Part shown: positions 8,559 through 18,259 of the stretch, piece after piece
Position numbering within the stretch: the first letter of the stretch is position 1
Layout: each line of letters starts with the position of its first letter
DNA from: Jeotgalibacillus campisalis
Lineage (GTDB): Bacteria; Bacillota; Bacilli; Bacillales; Jeotgalibacillaceae
Direction: 5' to 3'
Length of the DNA stretch: 64,000 bases
Assembly (NCBI RefSeq): GCF_000829515.1
Contig: NZ_JXRR01000017.1
Coordinates: forward strand, 62,001 to 126,000
Made by a program: the position numbers and the translations under genes
The notes under the pieces: generated by a model
The model's database searches: none
Told to the model about the DNA's origin: nothing
The model's input: only the letters and a program-made list of their open reading frames with translations

Positions 8559-9392
8559 CTAACGTTTAAAATTCCAGTCGTCATTCTGGTACCGTCTTGT
8601 CATAATTTCATTTATATAGGCATGTTCTTCTTCATTTAATTCATAAGGTTCCAAATGAATCGATAACCCTTTTTCAAAGCCCTGGCGGAATGCTTTTTTC
8701 GCTTCTTCGAGTGAAACGGGTTCTGCTGACATTTGGTTAATCGCTACAGCTTTATTTTTAAATAGCTGCTGCATTCGTTCTTTTACCCGATCATTCGAGT
8801 ATCGAAACAGACTGAACAACTTTTCTTCATCAATATCCAGCAGGATCGAGCCGTGCTGAAGAATCACACCTTTTTGTCTGGTTTGAGCACTTCCGGCAAC
8901 CTTTTTCCCTTCAACGACCAGTTCATACCAGGAAGGCGCATCAAAACAAACCGAACTTCGAGGATTTTTCAGCTGATTTTTCTCATCAGCAGTTGTCGGC
9001 ACAGAAAAATAAGCATCCAGACCTAAAAATCGAAACCCGTGTAAAATACCTTCAGAAATAACCCGGTAGGCTTCTGTGACCGTTTTTGGCATGGCAGGAT
9101 GGTCTTCACTTACAATTACACTATAAGTCAGCTCATGCTCATGCAAAACGCCTCGTCCTCCAGTAGGCCGTCTGACAAATCCCAAACCTAATCTTTTTAC
9201 TTCATCCATTTTAATTTCTTTTTGCACATTTTGAAAATAGCCGATTGACAGCGTGGCAGGATTCCAGCCGTAAAAGCGGATCGTTGGCGGGATCTTCCCT
9301 TCACTGTGCCAGTCCAATAAGGCTTCATCTAATGCCATATTATAGGCAGGTGACGCATTTCCTGAATCAATAAATCTCCAAGTTTCCATCAC
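8559..9392 (-). CDS. lipM: Octanoyl-[GcvH]:protein N-octanoyltransferase
   Basis: LipM transfers octanoate from acyl carrier protein to the GcvH lipoyl domain. This is the first step of Bacillus lipoate assembly, before LipA and LipL. The 277 residues carry the catalytic Cys149 in [20 protein letters not shown] and the Lys of KKVAGSAQ about 14 residues later. [19 protein letters not shown] is the substrate loop. Residue position and motif match B. subtilis LipM (catalytic Cys150) and distinguish it from lipoate ligase. It stands close to the glycine cleavage genes, whose GcvH is its acceptor, although gcvH is not in this window. Confidence 0.93.
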   Translation of the reverse strand: MMETWRFIDSGNASPAYNMALDEALLDWHSEGKIPPTIRFYGWNPATLSIGYFQNVQKEIKMDEVKRLGLGFVRRPTGGRGVLHEHELTYSVIVSEDHPAMPKTVTEAYRVISEGILHGFRFLGLDAYFSVPTTADEKNQLKNPRSSVCFDAPSWYELVVEGKKVAGSAQTRQKGVILQHGSILLDIDEEKLFSLFRYSNDRVKERMQQLFKNKAVAINQMSAEPVSLEEAKKAFRQGFEKGLSIHLEPYELNEEEHAYINEIMTRRYQNDDWNFKR

Positions 9393-9480
9393 ACATCTCT
9401 CAATTCTTTTAAATTATGTCGATTTTAGTCTAACAGAAGGAGAAACTTTTTCAAAGAGTCCCGTTTCTCAATAATTTTCT

Positions 9481-9509
9481 TTGAACTTCTGACAATTGAC
9501 CCCTATAAT
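9481..9509 (+). promoter_or_regulatory. SigA-type promoter of yqhL
   Basis: TTGAAC (9481-9486) and a perfect TATAAT (9504-9509) are separated by 17 bases, 37 bases before the TTG start of the rhodanese gene. Confidence 0.75.
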
Positions 9510-9545
9510 AAAGGGTAGTGTTATAAATAGAAAGGGGTCAAAGAG

Positions 9546-9926
9546 TTGGAATCACTTTATGTATTAATAGGTGTATTAGTTGCGATTATACTATACTCAA
9601 CTTACACATATTTTCGTCAAAAAAAGATTTTAAAGCCCTTAACTGAGGAAGAGTTTAGAAGCGGCTATCGCAAGGCTCAGCTGATTGATATCCGTGAACA
9701 GCGAGAATACGATGGCGGCCATATACTAGGAGCCAGAAATATTCCCCTCTCCCAGCTTAAAACAAGAATAGGAGAAATACGCTCGGATAAACCGGTCTAC
9801 CTTTACTGCCAAAACGGCATGAGAAGCGGCCGTGCCGCTCAGCTTCTCCATAAAAAAGGAATCAAGGACCTTTATCAGCTTAAAGGCGGCTTTAAAAAAT
9901 GGACAGGTAAAATTAAACGAAAATAG
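9546..9926 (+). CDS. yqhL: Membrane-anchored rhodanese-domain protein
   Basis: This is a single-domain rhodanese (sulfurtransferase fold) tethered to the membrane. Residues 4-20 form one transmembrane helix. The rhodanese domain follows (about 33-122) with the CDC25-like region LIDIREQREYDGGHI and the active-site loop YCQNGMRSGRAA, where Cys88 would carry the persulfide. The start is a TTG with AAAGGGGT 7 bases before it. It has its own promoter and terminator, so it is monocistronic, and faces lipM divergently. The sulfur donor and acceptor are unknown. Confidence 0.88.
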   Translation: MESLYVLIGVLVAIILYSTYTYFRQKKILKPLTEEEFRSGYRKAQLIDIREQREYDGGHILGARNIPLSQLKTRIGEIRSDKPVYLYCQNGMRSGRAAQLLHKKGIKDLYQLKGGFKKWTGKIKRK

Positions 9927-9943
9927 TCATTTAAATAGCAGTA

Positions 9944-9978
9944 AAAAGATCCAAAGATTGCTCTTTGGATCTTTTTTT
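9944..9978. terminator. Bidirectional terminator between yqhL and gcvPB
   Basis: AAAGATCCAAAG / CTTTGGATCTTT stem with a 4-6 base loop, flanked by A and T runs. It can end yqhL on the plus strand and gcvPB on the minus strand. Confidence 0.85.
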
Positions 9979-9990
9979 ATGCAGTAAACC

Positions 9991-11466
9991 TTAAACTTCC
10001 ACTGTTTCTTTTTTTCTATAGCGAAGAACAGGCTGCCGAGCTGCTTTTGTTTCGTCCAGACGTCCTATAATAGTCGTGTGAGGTGCGTTCTGAACTACTT
10101 CTGGTGTCTCTTCCACTTCTTTGGCAATTTGGATCATGGCATCTATGAACGCATCAAGTGTTTCTTTTGATTCCGTTTCTGTAGGCTCGATCATCATGCA
10201 CTCTTCAACATTCAAAGGAAAATAAATCGTTGGCGGATGGTATCCGAAATCAAGCAGGCGCTTGGCTACATCGAGTGTTCGTACCCCAAGCTTCTTCTGG
10301 CGCTTCCCGCTCAGAACAAACTCATGCTTGCAGTGACGGTCAAAAGGCAGATCAAAATGTGGAGCAAGCCTTCTCATCATATAATTTGCATTTAAAACAG
10401 CAAATTCACTTACAGCCTTTAACCCATCAGGCCCCATTGTGCGGATGTACGTGTAAGCTCGGACGTTGATTCCAAAGTTTCCGTAAAAAGGCTTTACCCT
10501 GCCGATTGAGTCAGGACGGTTATAGTCAAAGTCATATCGATCCCCGTTTTTAACTAGGATTGGCTTAGGAAGATAAGGAATTAAATCTTTCTTCACTCCC
10601 ACTGGTCCTGAACCTGGGCCTCCTCCGCCGTGAGGGCCGGTAAATGTTTTATGAAGATTTAAATGCACAACATCAAATCCCATATCCCCTGGGCGTGCTT
10701 TTGATAAAACGGCATTTAAATTCGCACCGTCATAATAAAGCTTTCCACCTGCTTCATGAATAATGGAAGCCATTTCGAGGATATTTTCTTCAAACAAACC
10801 GAGCGTATTCGGATTCGTCAGCATAAGCGCCGCTGTATCTTCTCCAACGACCCGCTTTAAATCTTCCAAGTCCACAAGACCTTGGTTATCCGACTTCACT
10901 GTGATGGTATCAAAGCCGGCTACTGTAGCAGAGGCAGGGTTTGTTCCGTGAGCTGAATCGGGCACAATTACTTTTGTCCTTTTGTAATCACCATTTGCTT
11001 CATGGAATGCCCGGATCATCATTAATCCTGTCCATTCACCATGAGCTCCTGCTGCAGGCTGCAGCGTTACTTCATCCATACCGGTAATTTCAATTAAGTG
11101 CTGCTGCAGATCATACATTAATTCCATGGCACCCTGAACAGACGAAGTTTCCTGTAAAGGATGTACATGTGCAAAACCTGCATATCTTGCTACTGCTTCA
11201 TTTACTTTTGGATTGTATTTCATCGTACACGAACCAAGCGGATAAAAGCCTGAATCCACTCCATGATTCCGCTTAGACAGTGCTGTATAATGACGCATAA
11301 TATCGAGTTCTGCTACTTCAGGTAACTCTGGAGCAGTCTTACGAATAAATCCTTCCGGCGCGAGAGTTTGAATGTCTACATCCGGTACGTCAAGTGCCGT
11401 TAAGCTATAACCCGTTCTGCCTTCTTTTGATAATTCAAAAATAAGCGGCTGATCTTTTTTATGCAT
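9991..11466 (-). CDS. gcvPB: Glycine dehydrogenase (decarboxylating) subunit 2
   Basis: This is the PLP-binding half of the two-subunit P protein. The complex decarboxylates glycine and passes the methylamine group to lipoylated GcvH. The 491 residues contain the PLP lysine Lys273 in [20 protein letters not shown] and the conserved [10 protein letters not shown] and [11 protein letters not shown] segments. It overlaps gcvPA by 8 bases and is the last gene of the riboswitch-controlled gcvT-gcvPA-gcvPB operon. Confidence 0.97.
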   Translation of the reverse strand: MHKKDQPLIFELSKEGRTGYSLTALDVPDVDIQTLAPEGFIRKTAPELPEVAELDIMRHYTALSKRNHGVDSGFYPLGSCTMKYNPKVNEAVARYAGFAHVHPLQETSSVQGAMELMYDLQQHLIEITGMDEVTLQPAAGAHGEWTGLMMIRAFHEANGDYKRTKVIVPDSAHGTNPASATVAGFDTITVKSDNQGLVDLEDLKRVVGEDTAALMLTNPNTLGLFEENILEMASIIHEAGGKLYYDGANLNAVLSKARPGDMGFDVVHLNLHKTFTGPHGGGGPGSGPVGVKKDLIPYLPKPILVKNGDRYDFDYNRPDSIGRVKPFYGNFGINVRAYTYIRTMGPDGLKAVSEFAVLNANYMMRRLAPHFDLPFDRHCKHEFVLSGKRQKKLGVRTLDVAKRLLDFGYHPPTIYFPLNVEECMMIEPTETESKETLDAFIDAMIQIAKEVEETPEVVQNAPHTTIIGRLDETKAARQPVLRYRKKETVEV

Positions 11467-12802
11467 ACTGAGCCAGCTCCTTTACAAAGGTATCGATGTC
11501 TTCTTTCGTTCGCTGTTCGGTCACTGCTACAAGCATCTGATTACGACGGTTTTCAAAATCTCGTCCCAGATCATATCCTGCAATAATTCCCTTTTCAAGC
11601 ATTGCTTCATTCACTTCTTTTACCGGCTGCTTTAATTTAATAACAAATTCGTTAAAGGTAAACCCTTCTTCTGCTAATTCAATACCCGCTGAGGTTAACT
11701 GCTGCTTTGCATAATGTGCCTTTTTAAAATTTTGCTGTGCGATTTCTACAATCCCTCTTTTACCCAGCGCAGTCATGGCTACGGAAGCAGCAAGAGCATT
11801 AAGTGCCTGATTTGAACATATATTTGACGTCGCTTTGTCCCGTCTGATGTGCTGCTCTCTCGCTTGCAGTGTCAGGACATATCCCCGCTGGCCTTCATCG
11901 TCTGTCGTTTCACCAACTAAACGTCCAGGAACTTTTCTCATAAGTTTTTTTGTTACGGCAAAATATCCACAATGAGGTCCGCCGAACGCTTGCGGCAAGC
12001 CGAATGGCTGTGCATCTCCAACGACTATATCTGCCCCGAATTGACCTGGAGGCGTTAAAGCTCCAAGTGCCAATGGGTTGGAAGAAACTACAAACATTGA
12101 CTTACTATCATGTGCCAGCGACTCAATTTCGTCTAAGCGTTCAATCTGGCCAAAGAAATTAGGATACTGTACCATCACAGCTGCAACTTCATCTGTCAGC
12201 ATGCCTTTTAATGAATCCAGGTCTGTGATGCCATTTTTTTGAGGAACCGTTACAACCTCAATATGCTGTCCTGCTGCATAGGTTTCAAGCACGGCTCTCG
12301 ATTCCGGATTTACGGCTTCTGACACAAGTACTTTTTTTCTTTTGGTCTGACCGGCTGCAAGCATTGCCGCTTCTGCAAAAGAAGTCCCTCCATCATACAT
12401 AGAAGAATTTGCTACTTCCATTCCGGTAAGTTCACAGATCATGGTCTGGTATTCAAAGATTGCCTGAAGCTCTCCTTGTGAAATTTCAGGCTGATAAGGA
12501 GTATAGGCTGTATAAAATTCAGAACGGGAAATAACATGATCCACTATAGTAGGAGAATAGTGGTCGTAAACACCAGCACCTAAAAACGAAATGTAGTGTT
12601 TGGTATCAGCATTTTTAGCAGCCATATTCATCAGTTCTCTTGTAAGAGCAGTTTCAGATTTTGCGGGCTTGATATTTAACTCTCCCTGAAAGCGAACCTT
12701 TTTTGGAATATCGGAAAAAAGATCATCTATTTTCTCGACGCCTACTGCTTTCAGCATTTCTTTTTGATCCTGCTCGGTCATTGGCAAATATCGATGATTC
12801 AT
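11459..12802 (-). CDS. gcvPA: Glycine dehydrogenase (decarboxylating) subunit 1
   Basis: This is the non-catalytic half of split glycine decarboxylase. It has an aminotransferase-like fold that has lost the PLP lysine. The 447 residues equal the family length. Typical segments are [38 protein letters not shown] and [21 protein letters not shown]. It lies 21 bases after gcvT and overlaps gcvPB by 8 bases, which would favour equal synthesis of both subunits. Confidence 0.97.
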   Translation of the reverse strand: MNHRYLPMTEQDQKEMLKAVGVEKIDDLFSDIPKKVRFQGELNIKPAKSETALTRELMNMAAKNADTKHYISFLGAGVYDHYSPTIVDHVISRSEFYTAYTPYQPEISQGELQAIFEYQTMICELTGMEVANSSMYDGGTSFAEAAMLAAGQTKRKKVLVSEAVNPESRAVLETYAAGQHIEVVTVPQKNGITDLDSLKGMLTDEVAAVMVQYPNFFGQIERLDEIESLAHDSKSMFVVSSNPLALGALTPPGQFGADIVVGDAQPFGLPQAFGGPHCGYFAVTKKLMRKVPGRLVGETTDDEGQRGYVLTLQAREQHIRRDKATSNICSNQALNALAASVAMTALGKRGIVEIAQQNFKKAHYAKQQLTSAGIELAEEGFTFNEFVIKLKQPVKEVNEAMLEKGIIAGYDLGRDFENRRNQMLVAVTEQRTKEDIDTFVKELAQYA

Positions 12803-12823
12803 TTGTATCCTCCTTCTAAAATC

Positions 12824-13924
12824 CTATTTTCTTTTGTAAAATGGCGTTTTAACAATTTCAGCTTTTACCTTTTTTCCTCTGATTTCCACCCATACATCAT
12901 TTCCAATTACGGCGTATTGCTTTTTGATTAGCACATGTCCTATATTTTTCTTTAAAGTCGGTGACTGAGTTCCTGTTGTGACAAACCCAATTTCTTCTTC
13001 TCCGGAATATACGGAATAGCCATGGCGGGGAATGCCTCTTTCAATCATCTCGACCCCAACTAATTTTCTTGGTGCACCATTTTCTTTTTGTGCTTTTAAA
13101 ACATCCTGTCCAATAAATGGAGTCTCTTTTTCAGTCCGCACCGCAAATCCGATGCCGGCTTCTATAGGAGAAATTTCTGCCGTCAGCTCCTGCCCGTACA
13201 AAGCAAGCTTAGCTTCAAAGCGCAGTGTGTCTCTCGCTCCAAGTCCACAGGGGATAAGTCCGTCTTCCTTGCCTTCTTGCAGGATTTCATTCCAAAGAGC
13301 AGGGGCGTGATCCGCCTGGCAATAAAGTTCAAATCCGTCTTCTCCCGTGTAGCCTGTACGGGAAACGAGTGCAGATACATTTTTTATATGAACATCATTT
13401 TGAAAATGAAAAAATGAAATTTCAGATAAATTAGTCTTTGTCATTCGTTGCAGTATCTTTTCAGCTTGTGGCCCTTGAATCGCAAGCTGAGCAATTTTTG
13501 GTGAAATATTTGTAACTTGAACTTCTTCACTTACATGCTCAAGCAGCCAAGCAACGTCTTTTTCGATATTAGACGCATTGATGACAAGGAGATAATGTTC
13601 ATCCTTTATTTTATATACGAGTAAATCATCGACAGTTCCACCATTTTCATAGCACATCGCCGTATAAAGCGCTTCATTATTCTTTAATTTAGAAAGATCA
13701 TTCGTCATCATTTTCTGCAGATAGGCAAGGCTGTCTTTCCCCCTTACATCCACTTCACCCATATGAGATACGTCAAATAGACCTGCTTTTGTTCTAACCG
13801 CTTCATGTTCTGCTTTAATGCTTGTGAACTGAACTGGCAAAGCCCATCCTCCAAAATCAATCGTCTTACCGCCAGATTCCTTATAGAGTTCAAATAAAGG
13901 TGTTTTCTTCAATGATTCACTCAC
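12824..13924 (-). CDS. gcvT: Aminomethyltransferase (glycine cleavage T protein)
   Basis: GcvT takes the methylamine group from GcvH and makes 5,10-methylene-tetrahydrofolate and ammonia. The 366 residues match the family (about 362-366). [13 protein letters not shown] and DDLLVYK lie in the folate-binding half, and [14 protein letters not shown] with [21 protein letters not shown] follow. I use the GTG at 13924: AAGGAG lies 8 bases upstream. A longer open frame to 14029 would be translated through the riboswitch terminator and is rejected. It is first in the operon and directly follows the glycine riboswitch. Confidence 0.95.
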   Translation of the reverse strand: MSESLKKTPLFELYKESGGKTIDFGGWALPVQFTSIKAEHEAVRTKAGLFDVSHMGEVDVRGKDSLAYLQKMMTNDLSKLKNNEALYTAMCYENGGTVDDLLVYKIKDEHYLLVINASNIEKDVAWLLEHVSEEVQVTNISPKIAQLAIQGPQAEKILQRMTKTNLSEISFFHFQNDVHIKNVSALVSRTGYTGEDGFELYCQADHAPALWNEILQEGKEDGLIPCGLGARDTLRFEAKLALYGQELTAEISPIEAGIGFAVRTEKETPFIGQDVLKAQKENGAPRKLVGVEMIERGIPRHGYSVYSGEEEIGFVTTGTQSPTLKKNIGHVLIKKQYAVIGNDVWVEIRGKKVKAEIVKTPFYKRK

Positions 13925-13967
13925 ATGAATAGCTCCTTCCAATATAATTTGCTGCCATGTATGCAAA

Positions 13968-14010
13968 AAAGGACAGGGATTCCCCATAATCAATGGGAAT
14001 CCCTGTCCTT
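13968..14010 (-). terminator. Expression-platform terminator of the glycine riboswitch
   Basis: A strong stem (AAAGGACAGGGATTCCC paired with GGGAATCCCTGTCCTTT, slightly asymmetric loop) is followed on the minus strand by U6. It sits between the second aptamer and gcvT and shares its 5' arm with the 3' end of the aptamer. Confidence 0.85.
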
Positions 14011-14166
14011 TCACCTGAAAGTTTACCAAAATTCGGCTGTCCTCTTTGGTGGTTTCATTACGAAACGCTCTCCAGAGTTGCGTCCAGCAAGAGTCTTTTT
14101 GCCTGAGAGATTCACAAACATGCTTGCTCCTTCGGCGTCCTTTAAAAAAGGATCTCTCCCCCTGCT
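13999..14166 (-). promoter_or_regulatory. Tandem glycine riboswitch (gcvT motif)
   Basis: Read on the minus strand, the first aptamer (about 14080-14166) begins GGGGGAGAGATCC. It holds CGCCGAAGGAGCAAGC and the strongly conserved AATCTCTCAGGCAAAAAGAC, then CTTGCTGGAC. The second (about 14000-14080) begins CTCTGGAGAGC and holds ACCACCAAAGAGGACAGCC, GGTAAACTTTCAGGTGAAAGGAC. This is the known two-aptamer glycine sensor. Glycine binding should free the leader from the terminator that follows and switch on gcvT-gcvPA-gcvPB, so glycine is broken down only when plentiful. The call rests on consensus segments, not on a covariance search. Confidence 0.93.
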
Positions 14167-14380
14167 TTCATTCGCTCATATTTTATTAACTTATGGGCAT
14201 ACTATGAACAACAAACAAAGTTTTAAATGAAATGTTCGGTTTTTATTTTATTTTGACTAATGAATCCCCTTTATCCTATCATTATTTCTGTTTTTTGGGC
14301 AATGTTTTTTTATTCAGAAATTAAAAGATTCGTGTTTTGGCGTATTTATAAAATTTTTACTTTTGAAAGGTCTGATAATA

Positions 14381-16015
14381 ATGAATCATTCACTTCACTT
14401 TCAAGATTCAAATTGGCCGAATGCGTTTTTGTCTTGGCTGAATTCTTCTCAACACTCATTTCACTCTTCTTTACTGATGCATTCTATGGCTACAAGAAAA
14501 GAAGAATACCTATATCCTGAAAATACACTGGGCTGTTTAAAGGAACTAGACCATCTAACCCTTCACCCCCATCAACTTGAGGCGGCTAAAAAGGTTGTTT
14601 TTGAAATGGGAGGAAGGGCCCTGCTGGCGGATGAAGTAGGGTTGGGGAAGACAATAGAAGCAGGGTTAATTTTAAAAGAGTATATGTATCGCGGGCATGT
14701 AAAATCTGTTTTAATTTTAGTTCCCGCATCACTAGGAGGCCAGTGGCAAAGTGAATTATTCGTTCACTTTGGGATTAACAGCATCGTGCATAAAGGAAAA
14801 AAAGAATGGCGCAAATCTCCTGTAACGATTGCTACGATCGATTTATTAAAACGTCCTCCTCTGCGTGAACAAATCGAGGAGCATCATTATGATATGGTCA
14901 TCGTGGATGAAGCACATAAATTAACGAACCCAAAGACGTTGAATTATCAGTTCATAGACTCTTTATCAAAGAGCTACTGTTTATTTTTAACCGCAACACC
15001 CATCCAAAATAAATCAGAGGATCTATATCATTTATCTTCCCTTCTCCGTCCTGGCCTGCTAGGTAGCTTACGTGAGTTTAGAGACGGCTGCAAGGATGAA
15101 AAAGAAAAAATTGTCATTAAGAAGAAACTGGATGATTTTATGATCCGAACGAGACGAAAAGAAACAACTATCGCCTGGACGAAGCGGTCCATTCAGATAG
15201 AATGGATCGAGCAGCTTCCCTATGAAAGAGAACTATATACAGCAATCGAGAAATTTTATCTGAATCAACAAGAAGCGAATATGCACGCATTTTCTCATAT
15301 CACATTACTTAAACAGGGCTGCAGTTCAATTATTGCACTTTTAAAGGCGTTAAACAGAGAACAAAATCAAGAAATCAGCCGACAGCTCGGAATCAATTTA
15401 GACGTTACCCCTGATCAACTGATTACGGCAAAAGCACAGCGTATTCTTTCGTTTATACAAAATACAGATGAAAAAGTGATCGTATTTACTCAATACAGAG
15501 CGACTCAGCTTTACTTAAGCTGGTTTCTTAAACAGCATAATATCACTTCTGTCCCTTTTAGAGGCGGTTTTAAAAAAGGAAAAAAACAATGGATGACAGA
15601 TTTGTTTAGAGAAAAAGCACAGGTATTAATCGCCACTGAAGCCGGCTCTGAAGGGTTAAACTTGCAATTTTGCAAGTATATGATTCATGCAGACATCCCA
15701 TGGAATCCAATGAAGCTTGAACAAAGAATTGGACGAATCCACAGAATTGGACAAAAAGAAGATGTAGAAGTTTTTTATCTTTTAAATAAAGACACCATTG
15801 AAGAACGGATCTGGCATGTTTTGCAAGAAAAAGTATCCCTTTTCCGCTATATAATCGGTGAACATGATGACTTGCTTTCTTCCACTTCAAAAAAAGAAAT
15901 CGATCGCTATTTAGAAGATGCCTTACTCCATTCGCGCTCAGAAAAAGAAATGCGGCTGAAATTAAATCAGCTGGAGCACTTTTATGAACTTTCATCAATA
16001 AAGGAGGAATCGTAG
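14381..16015 (+). CDS. yqhH: SNF2-family DEAD/DEAH helicase YqhH
   Basis: This is a predicted ATP-dependent double-strand DNA translocase of superfamily 2 (SNF2/RapA type), 544 residues. Motif I ADEVGLGKTIEAGLI is at about 83-97, motif II VDEAHKL near 170, and motif III ATPIQNKSEDL follows. The C-terminal helicase domain has VIVFTQYRATQ, ATEAGSEGLNLQFC and motif VI QRIGRIHRIGQK. I start at ATG 14381, preceded by GAAAGG; an upstream TTG at 14363 would overlap that site. The gene is divergent from gcvT and overlaps yqhG by one base (TAGTG). Its partner and substrate are unknown. Confidence 0.9.
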   Translation: MNHSLHFQDSNWPNAFLSWLNSSQHSFHSSLLMHSMATRKEEYLYPENTLGCLKELDHLTLHPHQLEAAKKVVFEMGGRALLADEVGLGKTIEAGLILKEYMYRGHVKSVLILVPASLGGQWQSELFVHFGINSIVHKGKKEWRKSPVTIATIDLLKRPPLREQIEEHHYDMVIVDEAHKLTNPKTLNYQFIDSLSKSYCLFLTATPIQNKSEDLYHLSSLLRPGLLGSLREFRDGCKDEKEKIVIKKKLDDFMIRTRRKETTIAWTKRSIQIEWIEQLPYERELYTAIEKFYLNQQEANMHAFSHITLLKQGCSSIIALLKALNREQNQEISRQLGINLDVTPDQLITAKAQRILSFIQNTDEKVIVFTQYRATQLYLSWFLKQHNITSVPFRGGFKKGKKQWMTDLFREKAQVLIATEAGSEGLNLQFCKYMIHADIPWNPMKLEQRIGRIHRIGQKEDVEVFYLLNKDTIEERIWHVLQEKVSLFRYIIGEHDDLLSSTSKKEIDRYLEDALLHSRSEKEMRLKLNQLEHFYELSSIKEES

Positions 16016-16776
16016 TGTCTAACGCACTTCACTGGGAGCTCGTACATGAGTTTTTGAATTACAAAGGTGTTGAAGTTACAAAAGGCCCTTCACAATCCCT
16101 GGTTCATTTAAATGAAGAACTTGACCGAAAGTTTATGAACCGCCCTTTTTATTGGCATTATCGTGACGCCACTAATCAGGCGGGTGAGCCTATGACTATA
16201 TCTATTTTAAAAAATGAGGGCGACTCCCCCCCTCCAAATGCCATTGTGGCTACATCCTTAAATCCGATTTTCAAACAGCTGGTTGAAGCCGCTCACTCGG
16301 AAACACGAATGTTTAAAGGATATGAAACAGTTGAGTCTACCTCCTCAAATTATGCACCACTCTACCCCTGGATTGTACTCCAGGGTTTGTTTACAATGGA
16401 TCCTCCAGGCGCCCCTTCTCACTGGAAAGAAGTGGCTGTCTCTCTGACGACGGGCAGTATTAAAACCGGGGAAAATCTTTTTAATTACAAAGCATTAAAA
16501 GGCACTCTTCCGGATGGACATGTAACTATGTCACCTATTGTGCAATTTGAAAGAGCGATACACAAAAGCATAGCTGAGCTTGATAAGGTAGGAAAAACCT
16601 TGTTTGCAAATGAAATTACGAAAGCAAACGCCTTAAAAGAAAAAATGGTTCCCTTATTAAACCTTCTTAAAGAAAAAAAAGACTTAAGAGAATATGAACA
16701 TCTTACTGCGCTTTATGAACCAAAAATAAGATATGATTATCCAATAGGCGGTCTTGTATACGCAAAGAGCAATTAA
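16015..16776 (+). CDS. yqhG: YqhG family protein of unknown function
   Basis: A soluble protein of 253 residues with no motif I recognise. It starts with a GTG that overlaps the yqhH stop by one base and has GGAGG before it, so the two are translationally coupled and probably act together. Composition is ordinary, with a region rich in Pro and Trp (about 100-145) and a helical Lys/Glu/Leu-rich C-terminal third. The same yqhH-yqhG pair is found next to gcvT in B. subtilis. It ends 4 bases inside the convergent aroK gene. Confidence 0.8.
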   Translation: MSNALHWELVHEFLNYKGVEVTKGPSQSLVHLNEELDRKFMNRPFYWHYRDATNQAGEPMTISILKNEGDSPPPNAIVATSLNPIFKQLVEAAHSETRMFKGYETVESTSSNYAPLYPWIVLQGLFTMDPPGAPSHWKEVAVSLTTGSIKTGENLFNYKALKGTLPDGHVTMSPIVQFERAIHKSIAELDKVGKTLFANEITKANALKEKMVPLLNLLKEKKDLREYEHLTALYEPKIRYDYPIGGLVYAKSN

Positions 16777-17285
16777 GTGAGTTTGCCGATTTTCTTCAAG
16801 ATAGCTGAAATAGTCTCTTCAATTTCACCATATGATGGGACTGTCATGTCAACAGCCGCTCTTTGATAATTTTTATGACGTTCTGTAAAAATCCTCTCGA
16901 GCTGCTCTTTGGAATTTTGAGTTGCAACGGGTCTGTTTGAATCCTCAGCTATGCGTTGATATAAAATTGAAAATGGGGCTTCGAGATACACTACAGTTCC
17001 ATTTTCTTTCATCCAGGCCAGGGTATCATCAAAATAGAGAATTCCCCCTCCCGTTGCAATCACTTTGTTCCCTTTGATCATTTTCAGGTATTCTGCTTCT
17101 TTTTCTCGAAAATATCGTTCACCTTTTGTAGAAAACAATTCAGGAATCGTTTTTTCTTCTGCATCTTCTACGACTTGATCCAGATCGATAAAATCTACTG
17201 ACAGTTTCTTTGCGAGCAGAGATCCAACAGTCGACTTGCCTGCTCCCATAAACCCAATTAAAAATAAATGATGATTGTTCTCCAT
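16773..17285 (-). CDS. aroK: Shikimate kinase
   Basis: AroK phosphorylates shikimate at the 3-hydroxyl with ATP. The 170 residues have the P-loop GFMGAGKSTVG at 12-22, the substrate motif DLDQVVEDAE near 35, the GGG loop ATGGGILY near 78, and an Arg-containing lid RPVATQNSKEQL. It lies 24 bases downstream of comGG on the same strand with no terminator between, so comG transcripts may run into it. In B. subtilis the yqzE-tapA-sipW-tasA-sinR-sinI block occupies this spot. Confidence 0.94.
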   Translation of the reverse strand: MENNHHLFLIGFMGAGKSTVGSLLAKKLSVDFIDLDQVVEDAEEKTIPELFSTKGERYFREKEAEYLKMIKGNKVIATGGGILYFDDTLAWMKENGTVVYLEAPFSILYQRIAEDSNRPVATQNSKEQLERIFTERHKNYQRAAVDMTVPSYGEIEETISAILKKIGKLT

Positions 17286-17309
17286 CCATAAACCTCCATT
17301 TTAAAACGA

Positions 17310-17576
17310 TTAATGCTTTGTCCTGTCTATTAAACTTTCACTTGCAGAACGGCTTTCTATTGATCTTATACTTTTTACCTTCTTAAATTCAACCATCGCT
17401 TCACTTTCATAGTAGGCATTTAATTTCTCGTAGTGATTTATTTGCGCCATACAGGTTGCTGATAGGCCTCCTGCAATAAATATAACCGTGCTGAATGATA
17501 GAAGTGCAGGGAGCATCAAACTGCCAGCCTGTGATTTAATGATATGCCCCAAATCTTCCCTCTCTTTTTTTGCCAT
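17310..17576 (-). CDS. comGG: ComGG-like minor pseudopilin component
   Basis: A small protein of 88 residues at the comGG position, with one hydrophobic helix (about 20-42). The region before the helix reads KSQAGSLMLPALLSF, a processing-like G-S junction that lacks the glutamate at +5 seen in other pseudopilins. That is typical for ComGG but also makes motif support weak. It overlaps comGF by 41 bases. The assignment rests mainly on being the last gene of a complete comG series. It is shorter than the B. subtilis protein (about 124). Confidence 0.7.
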   Translation of the reverse strand: MAKKEREDLGHIIKSQAGSLMLPALLSFSTVIFIAGGLSATCMAQINHYEKLNAYYESEAMVEFKKVKSIRSIESRSASESLIDRTKH

Positions 17577-17994
17577 TTAAAAAATTCACCTCCAGCACAA
17601 TCATTTGGTGAGTGAGTGCGAAGTTCAAGTCTTTCAGAGCTGTTAAATAAACTTCGTGTCCTTTCCCGTTTACCTGTCGCCTAAGCAAAGAACCATAGAG
17701 AGAGAACACGATTGTGTCCCCCTCCTTGCTTTTTAATGTGAGCCTTTTGGGTTCAATTCTTTCAATATCATGCAGTTTGACTTCATTGCGAAACTGGATT
17801 GAAAACATGTCCCATTCTTCATGAGCAGACTCCTCTACTTGCTTGTTTACTGAATAAAGATTGGCAAAAATTAAAGGCATAAGTGAGGCAATAATAGTCA
17901 GAACTGCAAGACAGATCATTACTTCAATTAAGGTAAAGCCCATATTGACGTTACTGTACACATGTTTCTGAGACCGCAGAGGATCGGTTTTCAT
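17536..17994 (-). CDS. comGF: ComGF minor pseudopilin
   Basis: ComGF is a membrane-associated minor pilin of the DNA-uptake pseudopilus. The 152 residues contain a type IV prepilin signature GFTLIEVMICLAVLTI near residue 19, with the conserved Glu at +5 after the cut site and a hydrophobic helix. A globular domain follows, with RRQVNGKGHEVYL. It overlaps both comGE (44 bases) and comGG (41 bases). The start codon is uncertain because no strong ribosome site precedes it; translation is probably coupled to comGE. Confidence 0.85.
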   Translation of the reverse strand: MKTDPLRSQKHVYSNVNMGFTLIEVMICLAVLTIIASLMPLIFANLYSVNKQVEESAHEEWDMFSIQFRNEVKLHDIERIEPKRLTLKSKEGDTIVFSLYGSLLRRQVNGKGHEVYLTALKDLNFALTHQMIVLEVNFLNGKKREGRFGAYH

Positions 17995-18259
17995 ACATTA
18001 CACAAATCCTTTCATTTTCGATCCATGATGTTGTATAAATCGTCCCGTCTCTTTCAATGCGCTCAAGATAGTGACCGGTATTTTTTATACTTTGCAATTG
18101 TTCGGTTAATACAACCCAGGAAGCTGCTTTTCTTTTTGACTCATCAACCTTAATCACAGATTGAGACAGCACCGGGATAATTGCAGTACAAAGAAATACG
18201 ATACAGGTGAGAGAAAAAATGGCTTCATATACTGCAAATCCCCTATGATCCTTCAGCAA
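17951..18259 (-). CDS. comGE: ComGE minor pseudopilin
   Basis: A 102-residue pseudopilin-like protein. The prepilin-type segment RGFAVYEAIFSLTCIVFL starts near residue 6, with Glu at +5 and a single hydrophobic helix. The start is a TTG with GGGAGG 7 bases upstream, lying inside the 3' end of comGD. Two Cys in the C-terminal part (ICVMYE and ETCVQ) could form a disulfide outside the cell, which is inference. Confidence 0.82.
   Translation of the reverse strand: MLKDHRGFAVYEAIFSLTCIVFLCTAIIPVLSQSVIKVDESKRKAASWVVLTEQLQSIKNTGHYLERIERDGTIYTTSWIENERICVMYENRSSAVSETCVQ

Noticed and set aside
13925-14029. 35-codon N-terminal extension of gcvT
   Set aside because: It reads through the riboswitch terminator stem. 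GTG 13924 has a proper AAGGAG site and gives the family length.
14260-14520. Open frame of 86 codons on the plus strand before and over yqhH
   Set aside because: It overlaps the start of yqhH in another frame, lacks a ribosome site and resembles nothing.
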